A stretch of DNA of 40,994 bases, taken from positions 1 to 40,994 of the forward strand of contig VRUN01000007.1 in assembly GCA_019456075.1 (NCBI GenBank), in the 5' to 3' direction. The notes beneath the pieces are model-generated. The model had not been told where the DNA came from and did not search any database. It saw nothing but the letters and a program-made list of their open reading frames with translations. This document shows positions 1 to 9,139 of this stretch, piece by piece (position 1 is the stretch's first letter; each line of letters opens with the position of its first letter). The DNA is from Candidatus Methylomirabilota bacterium. Its GTDB lineage: Bacteria > Methylomirabilota > Methylomirabilia > Methylomirabilales > CSP1-5. The position numbers and the translations under genes were made by a program.

Positions 1-399
1 CTCCTGGTAGATCACTTCGTGCACCACTTCAATCAGCAGAGCGACAAAAAGATTCGAGGGGTGACGGGGCGGACGCTCCGGCTGTTGCTCCAATACGACT
101 GGCCGGGCAACGTGCGGGAACTGCAGAACTGCATTGAACACGCTGCGGTGATGGCTGACGGGCCCTTCATCGATATTGTACATCTCCGTCAGGTCGTCCA
201 CGCAGGCCTGACGAACGATCCACAGAAGGGGGCGGGGGCTACCCTGCGGGAGATGGAGAAGGCGCTGATCCTCGATGCCTTACGGCAGACGCGGGGGAAC
301 AAAACGGCGGCGGCCGCCCTGTTGGGGATCAGTCGGCGGGGACTACTGTATAAGCTAAAGAGGCTCAATCGGAACGAAATCCAGATGGGAACGGCGTAA
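1..399 (+). CDS. sigma54-dependent response regulator / transcriptional activator, C-terminal part (5' truncated by window)
   Basis: Frame is open from base 1; 'YDWPGNVRELQNCIEHA' and C-terminal Fis-type HTH 'ALRQTRGNKTAAAALLGISRRGLLYKLKRL'. Confidence 0.9.
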   Translation, partial: LLVDHFVHHFNQQSDKKIRGVTGRTLRLLLQYDWPGNVRELQNCIEHAAVMADGPFIDIVHLRQVVHAGLTNDPQKGAGATLREMEKALILDALRQTRGNKTAAAALLGISRRGLLYKLKRLNRNEIQMGTA

Positions 400-418
400 C
401 GGGAGAGAGAGGGAGCAG

Positions 419-1021
419 GTGATGGGTGCGGTTGGTGTCATTGTGGTCCTCGTCATCGCCGGGATCCTCTTTTTTGGCTTTGACGTGGCCTATCGCGCAG
501 CATTGGATAAAAATGACTGGACCATCGAGTTGCTCAGGGCGCAGATACGAATGGCGAAGGAGCATGACGAGGCACGCAAGGTGGCGGCGACGATGCGGAG
601 AGACGCGTCGGACCTCGAACTGAATGCCCTTGCTTTGCTCGCCGGCCCTCCAATGCTTCTCGAGACTTTTGTTCGTCTCACCCAGAGGCTCAGTATAGGG
701 TTTCAATGGGATCCGTTGAAAAAACCGATTCAGTGGGAGGCACCAGGACGCCCAACCGATGAAGAAATAGGGTGGAACGCGGCCCTCCTTGTGCTTTGGA
801 ACAGGGATTACATTGGCGGCGTACTGCCCGCCGGGTATGGTGAGTACGCCGCTGTTGCATCATCCGCGGCGTTGGCCGTGAAGGCAGTCTTGGATCGCCT
901 CCCACACACTCTGAAGGCTCAAGCGGAGGAGGGACAACAACTGTCCTTAGCGTTACCCCTCCTCGACCAGGATCCAGCTAGGCTCGCTCTCGAATTAAGA
1001 TACTCCTCCACTCTCGGTTAG
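419..1021 (+). CDS. hypothetical protein with N-terminal transmembrane helix
   Basis: 200-aa ORF just downstream of the regulator; hydrophobic N-terminus 'GVIVVLVIAGILFFGF'; no recognised domain. Confidence 0.6.
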   Translation: MMGAVGVIVVLVIAGILFFGFDVAYRAALDKNDWTIELLRAQIRMAKEHDEARKVAATMRRDASDLELNALALLAGPPMLLETFVRLTQRLSIGFQWDPLKKPIQWEAPGRPTDEEIGWNAALLVLWNRDYIGGVLPAGYGEYAAVASSAALAVKAVLDRLPHTLKAQAEEGQQLSLALPLLDQDPARLALELRYSSTLG

Positions 1022-1120
1022 CAGCATCTCGCTGAATGGGGACACAGGGAACATCTGGGTAGGGCCCAGAAAGAGGATCCGCGCCAAGCGGCGGCCTTTC
1101 GCCTTCCCCTCAACTCCCAA

Positions 1121-2425
1121 CTAAACCAGTCCCCATTGTTTTAAGGTGGGGGTGGACAGGAGGATGGTCTGGTCCCGTTCAGGGCCGGTGGAGATGATCG
1201 AGATGTCGATGCCGAGGATGGCCTCGAGGCGATCGAGAAAGGCGCGACACTTTTTGGGAAGCTCTGCGATGGAACTCTGCCCCAGCGTGCTTTCCTGCCA
1301 CCCTTCGATCTCCTCGTAGACTGGCTGGCATTCCGCCAGGATGTCGGTCTCGTTAGGGAATTCTTCCAGGTTGTGATCCCGGTAGCGATAGGCCCGACAG
1401 ATCTTCAGCACTGGAAAGGGGTCCAGGACATCCAGCTTTGTCAGGGCCAGGGTGCTCAACCCGTTCGCCTGGATAGCATACCGCAGGGAGATCGCGTCGA
1501 GCCACCCACATCGCCTCGGTCTTCCTGTCGTGGCTCCGTACTCTTCTCCGCGCCTGCGGAGTTCTTCTCCGGTACTATCCCTGAGTTCCGTGGGGAAGGG
1601 CCCTTCGCCCACCCGGGTGGTATAGGCCTTCATCACACCCAACACGCCGTCAATCCGGGTCGGTCCGACCCCCGTCCCAATGCAGGCTCCTCCGGCTGTC
1701 GCACTGCTCGAGGTGACATAGGGATACGTCCCCAGGTCCACATCGAGGAGCGTCCCCTGCGCCCCCTCGAATAGGATCTTTTTTCCCTCGACAATCATCT
1801 TATTCAAAACCGACGAGGCATCCACCAGAAAGGTCTGGACCTCGCCGAAGTGGGTCATCTGCTCATCAAAGATGGCGTCCGGGTCGAGGGTGTGAAGGGC
1901 GCTTTCCTTGGGGGCGTGGGCCTGCTTTTCGGCCAAATTGGTACGCAGTCGTTCTCGGAAGAGGGCCGGATCAAAGAGATCCCCGATCCGGATCCCCACC
2001 CTGGCCACCTTATCGGCATACGCCGGACCAATCCCCCGTCCGGTGGTGCCGAGCCGTCGGGTGGTGTTTTTCTCCCGCTCTGTGTCCAGGATCTTGTGAT
2101 ACGGAAGCACCAGGTGTGCGTTTTTCCCGACGTACAGATGTCCCTGCGCCTTCACGGCCAGGCGGCGAAGCTGGCTCAGCTCGTGGGTCAGGCCTGGGAG
2201 ATCAACTACCACGCCGTTTCCGAGGATGCAGGTCTTCCCCTTCCGAAGAATGCCCGAGGGAACAAGATGGAGAATTGTTTTCTCCTTGCCGACCACCACC
2301 GTATGTCCCGCGTTGTTCCCCCCCTGATACCGAGCCACGGCGTCGAAAGATTCGCTGATGGTGTCAACGATCTTCCCCTTCCCCTCGTCGCCCCACTGGG
2401 TGCCGACCACGATTACATTGGCCAT
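1121..2425 (-). CDS. purA: adenylosuccinate synthetase
   Basis: Start at MANVIVVGTQWGDEGKGKIVD; motifs QGGNNAGHT, GTTGRGIGPAY, TTGRPRRCGWLD. The ORF-track start at 2791 is an upstream in-frame extension overlapping hisZ. Confidence 0.97.
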   Translation of the reverse strand: MANVIVVGTQWGDEGKGKIVDTISESFDAVARYQGGNNAGHTVVVGKEKTILHLVPSGILRKGKTCILGNGVVVDLPGLTHELSQLRRLAVKAQGHLYVGKNAHLVLPYHKILDTEREKNTTRRLGTTGRGIGPAYADKVARVGIRIGDLFDPALFRERLRTNLAEKQAHAPKESALHTLDPDAIFDEQMTHFGEVQTFLVDASSVLNKMIVEGKKILFEGAQGTLLDVDLGTYPYVTSSSATAGGACIGTGVGPTRIDGVLGVMKAYTTRVGEGPFPTELRDSTGEELRRRGEEYGATTGRPRRCGWLDAISLRYAIQANGLSTLALTKLDVLDPFPVLKICRAYRYRDHNLEEFPNETDILAECQPVYEEIEGWQESTLGQSSIAELPKKCRAFLDRLEAILGIDISIISTGPERDQTILLSTPTLKQWGLV

Positions 2426-3708
2426 TTCAGCGTCCCATCCTTGATCTGCTGGCAAAATCCAGCAATGGAGAAGGTCGTCTCCGTCGCTGTCGTGAGATCC
2501 CGTAGGGTCAGGGCATCCCCGGGCATTCCCTCGAGCCCCAGGATGATGGCCCGGGGGATCGCACTCGCGCGGGCGTAGTCGAGCGATCCCTCCAGGTCGC
2601 GCTGGATGATATCCCTCGCGACGGCGTAGCCCGTGTTCCGCAGGGTCTGGGCAATGTGAAGGGCCTGACGCTTGTCGGGATTGAAATCGATGATGAGGAA
2701 GTCCGGACCCCGATCCGCGGGAAGGATTCCCTCCGCCTCGAGGGCGGCCAGGACCCTCTCCAGCTCGAAGGCGAAGCCCGTGGCGGGACACGGGTAGCCG
2801 AACTGACCGATCAGGTTGTCGTACCGGCCACCCCCCCCGATGGGGTAGCCCAGTGATTCGGTAAAGACCTGGAAGACCACGCCGGTGTGGTAGTCGAAGG
2901 CATAGGTTTCTCCAAGGTCAATAATGATGTGCTCGGCCAACCCATATGCCTTGAGGACTTGGTAGACCTGGATCAGGTTTTCGAGGGCGAGCCGGGACTG
3001 CTCCGTGACGGCCCACACCTTTGCCTGCTCCAGGACCGCTTCGCCACCGTACAGCGTGGTCAGGTTCAGGATCCCGTCTTTCAATCTGGTCTCGACTGGC
3101 AGAGGCCTCAGGGTAAGTTCAAGCTCTACCGTGTCCTTCCGTCGGAGAGCCGAAAGGATCTTTCGGCGAAGTTCGGGGGAGGGGTTGAGCGCGTTCAACA
3201 TCCCCCGGAGGTACTCCACCTGCCCAACGTCGATCTGGAAATACCGGAGTCCGGCCTCCTGGCATCCCTCGACGGCCATCGAGATCATCTCGGCATCCGC
3301 CTCGGGGCGATCCGAGCCGATCAGCTCGACGCCGGCCTGAAAGAACTCGCGCTGGCGTCCTGCCTGGGGCTCCTCATGGCGGAAGACTGACGCGGAATAG
3401 GCAAGTCGAAGGGGGAGGGGATGATGCTGCATAGTGGCAGCCACCATCCTCGCGACCTGGGGGGTCAGATCAGACCGCAGGGCCAAGAGAAGGCCTGTCT
3501 GTCGGTCCACGAACTTGAAGGCCTTCCCCTGTACCCCGTCCCCCGCGCCGTGCGCGAACACCTCGAGGTATTCGAAGGTCGGGGTCAGGACCTCCCGAAA
3601 TCCCCAGCGCTGGAAGACGGAGACGAGCCTCTTTTCTACCCACCTGAGGCGGGCCGCCTCAGGGGGGGACAAAACGCGGACCCCTTTGGGGATGGCCGTG
3701 GGGATCAC
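2413..3708 (-). CDS. hisZ: ATP phosphoribosyltransferase regulatory subunit (HisRS-like)
   Basis: HisRS-like paralogue: 'LRSDLTPQVARMVA', 'RQREFFQAGVELIG', 'GGGRYDNLIGQFG'; overlaps purA start by 13 nt. Confidence 0.9.
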   Translation of the reverse strand: MIPTAIPKGVRVLSPPEAARLRWVEKRLVSVFQRWGFREVLTPTFEYLEVFAHGAGDGVQGKAFKFVDRQTGLLLALRSDLTPQVARMVAATMQHHPLPLRLAYSASVFRHEEPQAGRQREFFQAGVELIGSDRPEADAEMISMAVEGCQEAGLRYFQIDVGQVEYLRGMLNALNPSPELRRKILSALRRKDTVELELTLRPLPVETRLKDGILNLTTLYGGEAVLEQAKVWAVTEQSRLALENLIQVYQVLKAYGLAEHIIIDLGETYAFDYHTGVVFQVFTESLGYPIGGGGRYDNLIGQFGYPCPATGFAFELERVLAALEAEGILPADRGPDFLIIDFNPDKRQALHIAQTLRNTGYAVARDIIQRDLEGSLDYARASAIPRAIILGLEGMPGDALTLRDLTTATETTFSIAGFCQQIKDGTLKWPM

Positions 3709-3709
3709 C

Positions 3710-5302
3710 TCAGACCTTCACCACCTTGGCATAGACGATGTTAGGCATTGCCCGGATCTCGTCGAGGACAGGGGTAGGGATGGCGTCGTCGACGTTCACG
3801 ACAGAGACTGCCCGACCGCCCGGCTTCTCTCGCCCCAGGTTCATGCCGGCGATGTTGACCTGGTTTTTCCCGAGGATTGTGCCCATTTTCCCGATCACGC
3901 CCGGGACATCCAGGTTGGAGAAGATGAGGAGATACCCTTCGGGTACGGCCTCGAGGGAGTATTCATCAATCCGAACCACCCGCGGCTCCCGCCGCCTGAA
4001 AAGGGTCCCCGCGACGAGACTCTGTCCTCGATCGGTCTGGATGATGACCGAGATGAGGCTGGCGTAGTCTTCTTCCTGGCTGGTTTTCGTCTCGACCACC
4101 CGGATCCCGCGATGCCGGGCAAAGGGCATGGCGTTGACGATGTTAATGTTGCCCGACATGATCGGGTCAAGGACACCCTTCACGACCGCCGCCGTAAGAG
4201 GTGAGGTGTCATAACTCGCGACCTCTCCGGCGTACTCGATGCGGATCTCATGAAACCGCCCCTCAGCCAACTGCGAGTCGAGCCGTCCCAGCTTTTCCGC
4301 GAGGGTGAGATACGGCTGGATCTTGGCCAAAAGCTCTGGCTCGATGGAGGGCGTATTCACCGAGTTCCGAATCACCCCTCTGATCAAGTAGTCCACCACC
4401 TGTTGGGCGATGGCGATCGCCACGTTTTCCTGGGCCTCGGCGGTGGCAGCCCCCAGGTGCGGGGTGCCGATGAAGTTCTCCAGCGACAGTAATGGGCTGT
4501 CTGTGCTGGGTTCGTTTTCAAAGACATCGCACGCCGCCCCTGCCACCTTTCCGCTCACCATGGCCTCATACAGCGCTTCTTCATCCACGACGCCGCCCCG
4601 GGCACAGTTGATGATCCGGACTCCGGGTTTCATCAGGCTGATAGTGTCTCGGTTGATTATGTGGTAGGTGTCAGGGCCGAGAGGAACATGGATCGTGATG
4701 AAGTCAGCCTGCCGGTAGACCTCTTCCGGATCAACGAGTTCGACACCGATGCGGTTCGCGATCTCCGCCGAAATGAAAGGATCGTACGCGATGACACGCA
4801 TGGCGAAACCCTTGGCGCGCTTGGCGACCTCCGAACCGATCCGGCCCAGCCCGATGATCCCTAGCGTCTTGTTGTACAACTCGACGTTCAGGAACTTTCC
4901 CTTCTCCCAACGCCCGCCGTGCAGGGAGGCCACCGCCTGGGGGATGTTCTTCGTGAGGGCCAGAAGAAGAGTGATGGTGTGTTCCGCGGTCGTGATCGTG
5001 TTGCCCGTAGGGGTGTTCATGACGACAACCCCTTGGGCGGTCGCTGCTTCGACGTCGACGTTGTCCATCCCCACGCCGGCCCGACCGATGACCTTGAGGC
5101 TCTTCCCTGCTTGAATCACATCGGCCGTCACCTTGGTAGCGCTCCGAACGATCAGAGCATCGTATTGATCGATCATCTCCACCAACTCTTCGGGGGCGGT
5201 GGCCTGGCGAAGTTCGACCTGAATCTCAGGACTCTGGCGGAGCACCTCGAGGCCCTGCGCGGAGAGACTATCGGTGACTAAGACTCGCATGGCTTTATCC
5301 AT
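3710..5302 (-). CDS. serA: D-3-phosphoglycerate dehydrogenase with C-terminal ACT domain
   Basis: MRVLVTDSLSAQGLEVL..., 'GRAGVGMDNVDVEAAT', 'GIIGLGRIGSEVAKRA', 'NCARGGVVDEEAL', ACT-like C-terminus. Confidence 0.97.
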   Translation of the reverse strand: MDKAMRVLVTDSLSAQGLEVLRQSPEIQVELRQATAPEELVEMIDQYDALIVRSATKVTADVIQAGKSLKVIGRAGVGMDNVDVEAATAQGVVVMNTPTGNTITTAEHTITLLLALTKNIPQAVASLHGGRWEKGKFLNVELYNKTLGIIGLGRIGSEVAKRAKGFAMRVIAYDPFISAEIANRIGVELVDPEEVYRQADFITIHVPLGPDTYHIINRDTISLMKPGVRIINCARGGVVDEEALYEAMVSGKVAGAACDVFENEPSTDSPLLSLENFIGTPHLGAATAEAQENVAIAIAQQVVDYLIRGVIRNSVNTPSIEPELLAKIQPYLTLAEKLGRLDSQLAEGRFHEIRIEYAGEVASYDTSPLTAAVVKGVLDPIMSGNINIVNAMPFARHRGIRVVETKTSQEEDYASLISVIIQTDRGQSLVAGTLFRRREPRVVRIDEYSLEAVPEGYLLIFSNLDVPGVIGKMGTILGKNQVNIAGMNLGREKPGGRAVSVVNVDDAIPTPVLDEIRAMPNIVYAKVVKV

Positions 5303-5330
5303 TCTTCAGCTCCAAATCTCCCATCCCTCT

Positions 5331-6476
5331 TCAATCTTCCGGCACCCTGTGGAGCACTTCCTGGGCAGCCCGAATCCCCTCACCCACTTTGATAGGGTAG
5401 CCCAGCTCCGAGAGCGTCAGTTCTAGCGCCGAGAGTGCGACGACCACATCGGAAGAGTCCGCGTATCCCATGGTAGCCAGGCGAAAGATTTTTCCCTTCA
5501 TCGACCCCTGGCCGCCCGCGATGGTCACCCCGTGCTTCGCTCGGAGGGTTTTCACAATGGCCCCTCCGTCGACCCCTTGGGGGACTTTGACGGTGGTCAC
5601 CGCCGGGCTCGGCCGCTCGGCAAAGAGTTCCAATCCGAGGGCGGTGACTCCCGCGCGCATGGCGACCGCGAGCCGCTCGTGGCGGCGGAAGACGTGTTGG
5701 AGCCCCTCGTTCCGGATCATCCCGAGCGTCTCCCGAAGCCCGACGACCAGCGAGATGGCCGGAGTGAAGTGAGACTGGTTTTCGAGCAGGTTCTTCCGCT
5801 CGGCGGCAAAGTCAAAGTAGTACTTCGGGAGTCGAGACCGCTCTACCGCTGCCCACGCCTTCTGGCTGACCCCGACCATGGTCAGGCCAGGCGGTAGCAT
5901 GAGGGCCTTTTGAGAGCCACCGACGACGACATCCAGGCCCCAGGCATCCATGGGAAGATCCACGATCCCCAGGCTGGTAATCGCATCCACCACCAGGAAG
6001 GTCGAGGTCTTTCGGACGACCTGGGCGATGGCATGAATGTCGTGAAGGACACCCGTTGAGGTTTCGCTATGCGTGCAGAACACCGCAGCGATCTTCGGAT
6101 CCTTTTCCAGGGCCGTGGCGACGAGCGTGGGGTCTACCGCCTTCCCATACGGAATGTCGATCGGGGTGAAGGAAATGCCGTAGGCCTGGCAGATCTCTCC
6201 CCACCGCTCTCCGAACTTTCCGGCTTGGATTACCAGCACCTCCTCGCCCGGCGACAGCGTATTGACCACGGACGCCTCCATCCCTCCGGTCCCCGAGGCA
6301 GCGAACAGAAGGACCTCTTCTGTCGTCTGAAACAGGGACTTGAGCCCTTCCCGCACCTCGGCAAGGAGCGCCTCAAACTCTGGGGCCCGGTGGTGGGGGA
6401 TGGGATGGGCCATTGTCAATAAGACCTCTGGGGGGACGGCAGTCGGCCCAGGGGCAAAAAGGTGCGGTTTTTTCAC
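5331..6476 (-). CDS. class V pyridoxal-phosphate aminotransferase (alanine-glyoxylate / serine-pyruvate type)
   Basis: 'MKKPHLFAPGPTAVPPEVL', 'FAASGTGGMEASVVNTL', 'VDAITSLGIVDLPMDAWGLDVVVGGSQKALMLPPGL' (PLP lysine). Confidence 0.92.
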   Translation of the reverse strand: MKKPHLFAPGPTAVPPEVLLTMAHPIPHHRAPEFEALLAEVREGLKSLFQTTEEVLLFAASGTGGMEASVVNTLSPGEEVLVIQAGKFGERWGEICQAYGISFTPIDIPYGKAVDPTLVATALEKDPKIAAVFCTHSETSTGVLHDIHAIAQVVRKTSTFLVVDAITSLGIVDLPMDAWGLDVVVGGSQKALMLPPGLTMVGVSQKAWAAVERSRLPKYYFDFAAERKNLLENQSHFTPAISLVVGLRETLGMIRNEGLQHVFRRHERLAVAMRAGVTALGLELFAERPSPAVTTVKVPQGVDGGAIVKTLRAKHGVTIAGGQGSMKGKIFRLATMGYADSSDVVVALSALELTLSELGYPIKVGEGIRAAQEVLHRVPED

Positions 6477-6775
6477 TCAGACCTCTCCTTCAATGGGGTT
6501 GGAGCGGAGGGGATAAACCAGGTCGAACCCGCGGGAGGGGTGCGTCACCCCGATACCGGGATATGAGGGTGTTTTCGGCTCGGTGGCGTATTCGGCATGG
6601 CTACCACGTGCGGGCGGCCTCCGGTGCTTGGGGGCCTTGCTCAGATTCGGCGGTCACTATAGCGAGATGGGGGGAGTGTGTCAAGGTGAAACCCGCAACC
6701 CAATTTTCATTGTTGAACAAAGGGTTCTGTGGTACCCTCCCACACTTGGAATCCTGCCTCAGAGAGGAGATCCAG

Positions 6776-7303
6776 ATGAGACACATTACCCTCTTCCTCA
6801 TGATCGTCGCTAGCCTCCTGTGGGGGAACGTTCCAGTCCTTCTGGCCGATCCTCCTTCCGCTCAGGTCGCCCTGGCAAAACCGGCGCCGGCCTTTACCCT
6901 GACCCTCTTCTCAGGAGAGGCGGTTCAACTCGCAGATTTTCGCGGGAGGGTGCTGGTTCTGAACTTCTGGCACTCCGGGTGACCGGGCTGCCAGCGGGAG
7001 TCTCCCGTACTCATCAAGGCCTACGAGATGTTCAAAGACCGGGGGGTGAGCTTCCTCGGGATCAACGTGTTTTGGGATAATGAAGTGGCCGCTCACAAGT
7101 TTGTGGAAGCGCGAAGCGTTCCTTATGCTGTGGGACATGATACCGGGAATCGCATTGGCAGCCTTTACGGAGTGGACAGGACGCCGACCACCTTTTTCGT
7201 TGCCCAGGATGGTAATGTGGCCGCCGTTGCTCGGGGGGCCGTGAAACCGCAAGGTCTGACGGCGGCCCTGGAGCAACTCCTCAGCAAAAGAAAAGACCAA
7301 TGA
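6776..7303 (+). CDS. exported TlpA/ResA-like thioredoxin-fold protein, candidate selenoprotein with in-frame TGA (Sec) at 6980-6982
   Basis: ATG 6776 with upstream AGAGGAGA; signal peptide MRHITLFLMIVASLLWGNVPVLLA; 'PAPAFTLTLFSGEAVQLADFRGRVLVLNFWHSG[TGA]PGCQRESPVLIKAYEMFKDRGVSFLGINVFWDN...GVDRTPTTFFVAQDGNV'. Same frame on both sides; TGA aligns with first Cys of CxxC; cis-Pro region retained. Confidence 0.85.
6983..7010 (+). promoter_or_regulatory. candidate bacterial SECIS element
   Basis: Perfect 5-bp stem CGGGA (6995-6999) / TCCCG (7003-7007), plus G-U extension; triloop GTC (7000-7002) with G first, 18 nt after the A of TGA. Confidence 0.65.
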
Positions 7304-8247
7304 CACCATGGAAAGGGCGCGTGAAAGGCTCCCTGATGATCCTCGGGGCCGCAACCGCCTGGGGGCTCATGGGTACGCTGGCCCGGTATCTCTTTACAGC
7401 AGGCGAAGTCGGTCCTCTACATCTCACAGCCATTCGCTCGACCCTCGCAGCCCTTCTTTTTGTTGTGGGGCTCCTCGTGTGGGATCAGCGGCAACTGCGT
7501 CTGCCGCTGAAAGATATCCCCCAGGTCGCGCTCGTGGGGATTGCCGGAATTGCCATGGCCAACTTCACGTACTACTACACCATCAGCCTCACCAATGTAT
7601 CGACCGCCATTTTGCTGCAATACATGGCTCCGATCCTGGTCGCCGTGGCCTCGGTTTTTTTATTGGGAGAGCGACTGACTTGGATCATACTGGTTGCATT
7701 AACCCTGGCGGTCGGAGGCTGCTTTCTCATGGTCAAAGGGTATGATCCGAGCTTTCTCCAGTTGAATCTTCCCGGCCTCCTCAGCGGGCTCCTTTCGGCC
7801 TGCGCCTTTGCCGCGTATATCCTGTTCACCAAGCGAGCCGTGATGCGGATTCCTTCCTGGACCCTTTTGGTTTATGCGTATGTGTTCGCCACGCTGTTCT
7901 GGTGGATGCTCACGCCCCCGTGGCTTCTCCTCTCGCAGGGATACTCCCTTCGCCTCTGGGGGATCTTCCTTCTCATTGGTTCTGCGGGAACAGTGCTTCC
8001 CTTTGCATTGTTTACCTTCGGACTTACGTATCTCCCGGCAACTCAGGTCAGCATCTTGAGCACGATGGAGCCGGTGGTGGCTACGGGCGCCGGTTTATTG
8101 CTCCTCGGTGAAATGCTAGATTGGCCGCAGCTTGTCGGCGGCGCCTTAGTGGTGACAGGCGTGCTGTTGGTCCAGCGGCGATCCGCTGTTCCCCGCCAGG
8201 CCCCCCAGGTGGTGCCGGTTGGGCACCGAAGGCAGGTTACCGAATGA
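7300..8247 (+). CDS. EamA/DMT-family permease
   Basis: About 10 hydrophobic segments; 'ALTLAVGGCFLMVKGYD', 'ILSTMEPVVATGAGLLLLGEMLDWPQLVGGALVVTGVLLVQRR'. Confidence 0.9.
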   Translation: MTPWKGRVKGSLMILGAATAWGLMGTLARYLFTAGEVGPLHLTAIRSTLAALLFVVGLLVWDQRQLRLPLKDIPQVALVGIAGIAMANFTYYYTISLTNVSTAILLQYMAPILVAVASVFLLGERLTWIILVALTLAVGGCFLMVKGYDPSFLQLNLPGLLSGLLSACAFAAYILFTKRAVMRIPSWTLLVYAYVFATLFWWMLTPPWLLLSQGYSLRLWGIFLLIGSAGTVLPFALFTFGLTYLPATQVSILSTMEPVVATGAGLLLLGEMLDWPQLVGGALVVTGVLLVQRRSAVPRQAPQVVPVGHRRQVTE

Positions 8248-9029
8248 AGTTTGATCCGATCTCTCTTCTGTACAGACTCTACGAGAGTCGGCTTCTCCGG
8301 GAGGTTCAGGGAGGGGTGTTGCCCAGGCACATCGGCCTCATCCTGGATGGTAACCGCCGCTATGCGCGGGAGCTGGGCTTTTCTGATCTGCTTGCGGGGC
8401 ACCGGCTGGGGGCGGACAAGCTGGAGCAGGTGTTGGATTGGCTGGAGCAGCTACAGATCCGGATCATTACGATCTATGTTCTCTCCACCGAAAACCTCTC
8501 TCGGCCGCATGGAGAGCTCACTGGCCTTCTAGATCTCATCGAATCAAAGATGCGGGCTGTGGCGGTGGACCCCAAGATTCACCAAAAGGAAGTCCGGGTC
8601 CGGGCGGTCGGGCAGTTGAACCTCTTGCCCCTATCGCTTCAGGCGGCCATCGCACAGGCCCAGGAGACCACCCAGGCGTACAACAACTTCTGTCTCAATA
8701 TCGCCGTGGGGTATGGGGGAAGACAAGAGATCGCCGACGCGGTGAAGCAGCTGCTGAGAGATCGGGTTCGGCGGGGGGCGGCCGCCGAGCAGGTGGCGGA
8801 GGAAATCACACCCGAAGAGATCGGCAAATATCTCTATATGTATGATCTCCCCGATCCGGATCTCATCATTCGGACAAGTGGGGAGGTTCGCCTCTCCGGC
8901 TTCCTCCTCTGGCAGAGTGCCTATAGCGAGTTCTATTTCTGCGACACGTGCTGGCCTGCGTTCCGCAAGATCGATTTCCTCCGAGCCATCCGCAGCTATC
9001 AGGAGCGCAAGCGCCGCTTCGGTACCTAA
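8244..9029 (+). CDS. uppS: isoprenyl transferase (undecaprenyl diphosphate synthase family)
   Basis: 'LPRHIGLILDGNRRYARELG', 'YVLSTENLSRP', 'PDPDLIIRTSGEVRLSGFLLWQSAYSEFYF'; ATGA overlap with preceding gene. Confidence 0.93.
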   Translation: MKFDPISLLYRLYESRLLREVQGGVLPRHIGLILDGNRRYARELGFSDLLAGHRLGADKLEQVLDWLEQLQIRIITIYVLSTENLSRPHGELTGLLDLIESKMRAVAVDPKIHQKEVRVRAVGQLNLLPLSLQAAIAQAQETTQAYNNFCLNIAVGYGGRQEIADAVKQLLRDRVRRGAAAEQVAEEITPEEIGKYLYMYDLPDPDLIIRTSGEVRLSGFLLWQSAYSEFYFCDTCWPAFRKIDFLRAIRSYQERKRRFGT

Positions 9030-9070
9030 GTCCGACTTCCGATTTCCGACGACCGACGTCCGAAGTTACG
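9030..9070. repeat. degenerate 7-bp tandem repeat (gTCCGAC family), uppS/pyrD intergenic
   Basis: gtccgac ttccgat ttccgac gaccgac gtccgaa; inverted relatives at 9115-9136. Confidence 0.8.
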
Positions 9071-9139
9071 AGAGCGAGGAGGGTCCCTCCGAGCTCTCTG
9101 CTGACGGTCTTGGGACGTCGGACTTCGGATGCTGGGAGG

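Noticed and set aside
1021-1120. tRNA or other RNA gene in the gap downstream of purA
   Set aside because: No cloverleaf or TTCGANTC-type T-loop could be found; gap is short.
1850-2578. 242-aa plus-strand ORF opposite purA/hisZ
   Set aside because: Antisense to conserved genes; no domain.
6413-6982. Reading the TlpA-like gene as two separate genes (ORF 6413..6982 and 7028..7303) or as a nonsense pseudogene
   Set aside because: Both parts share one frame, the stop is TGA exactly at the catalytic Cys, and a SECIS-like hairpin follows; simple decay would not be expected to pick this codon. A sequencing error remains possible and is listed as a refuting test.
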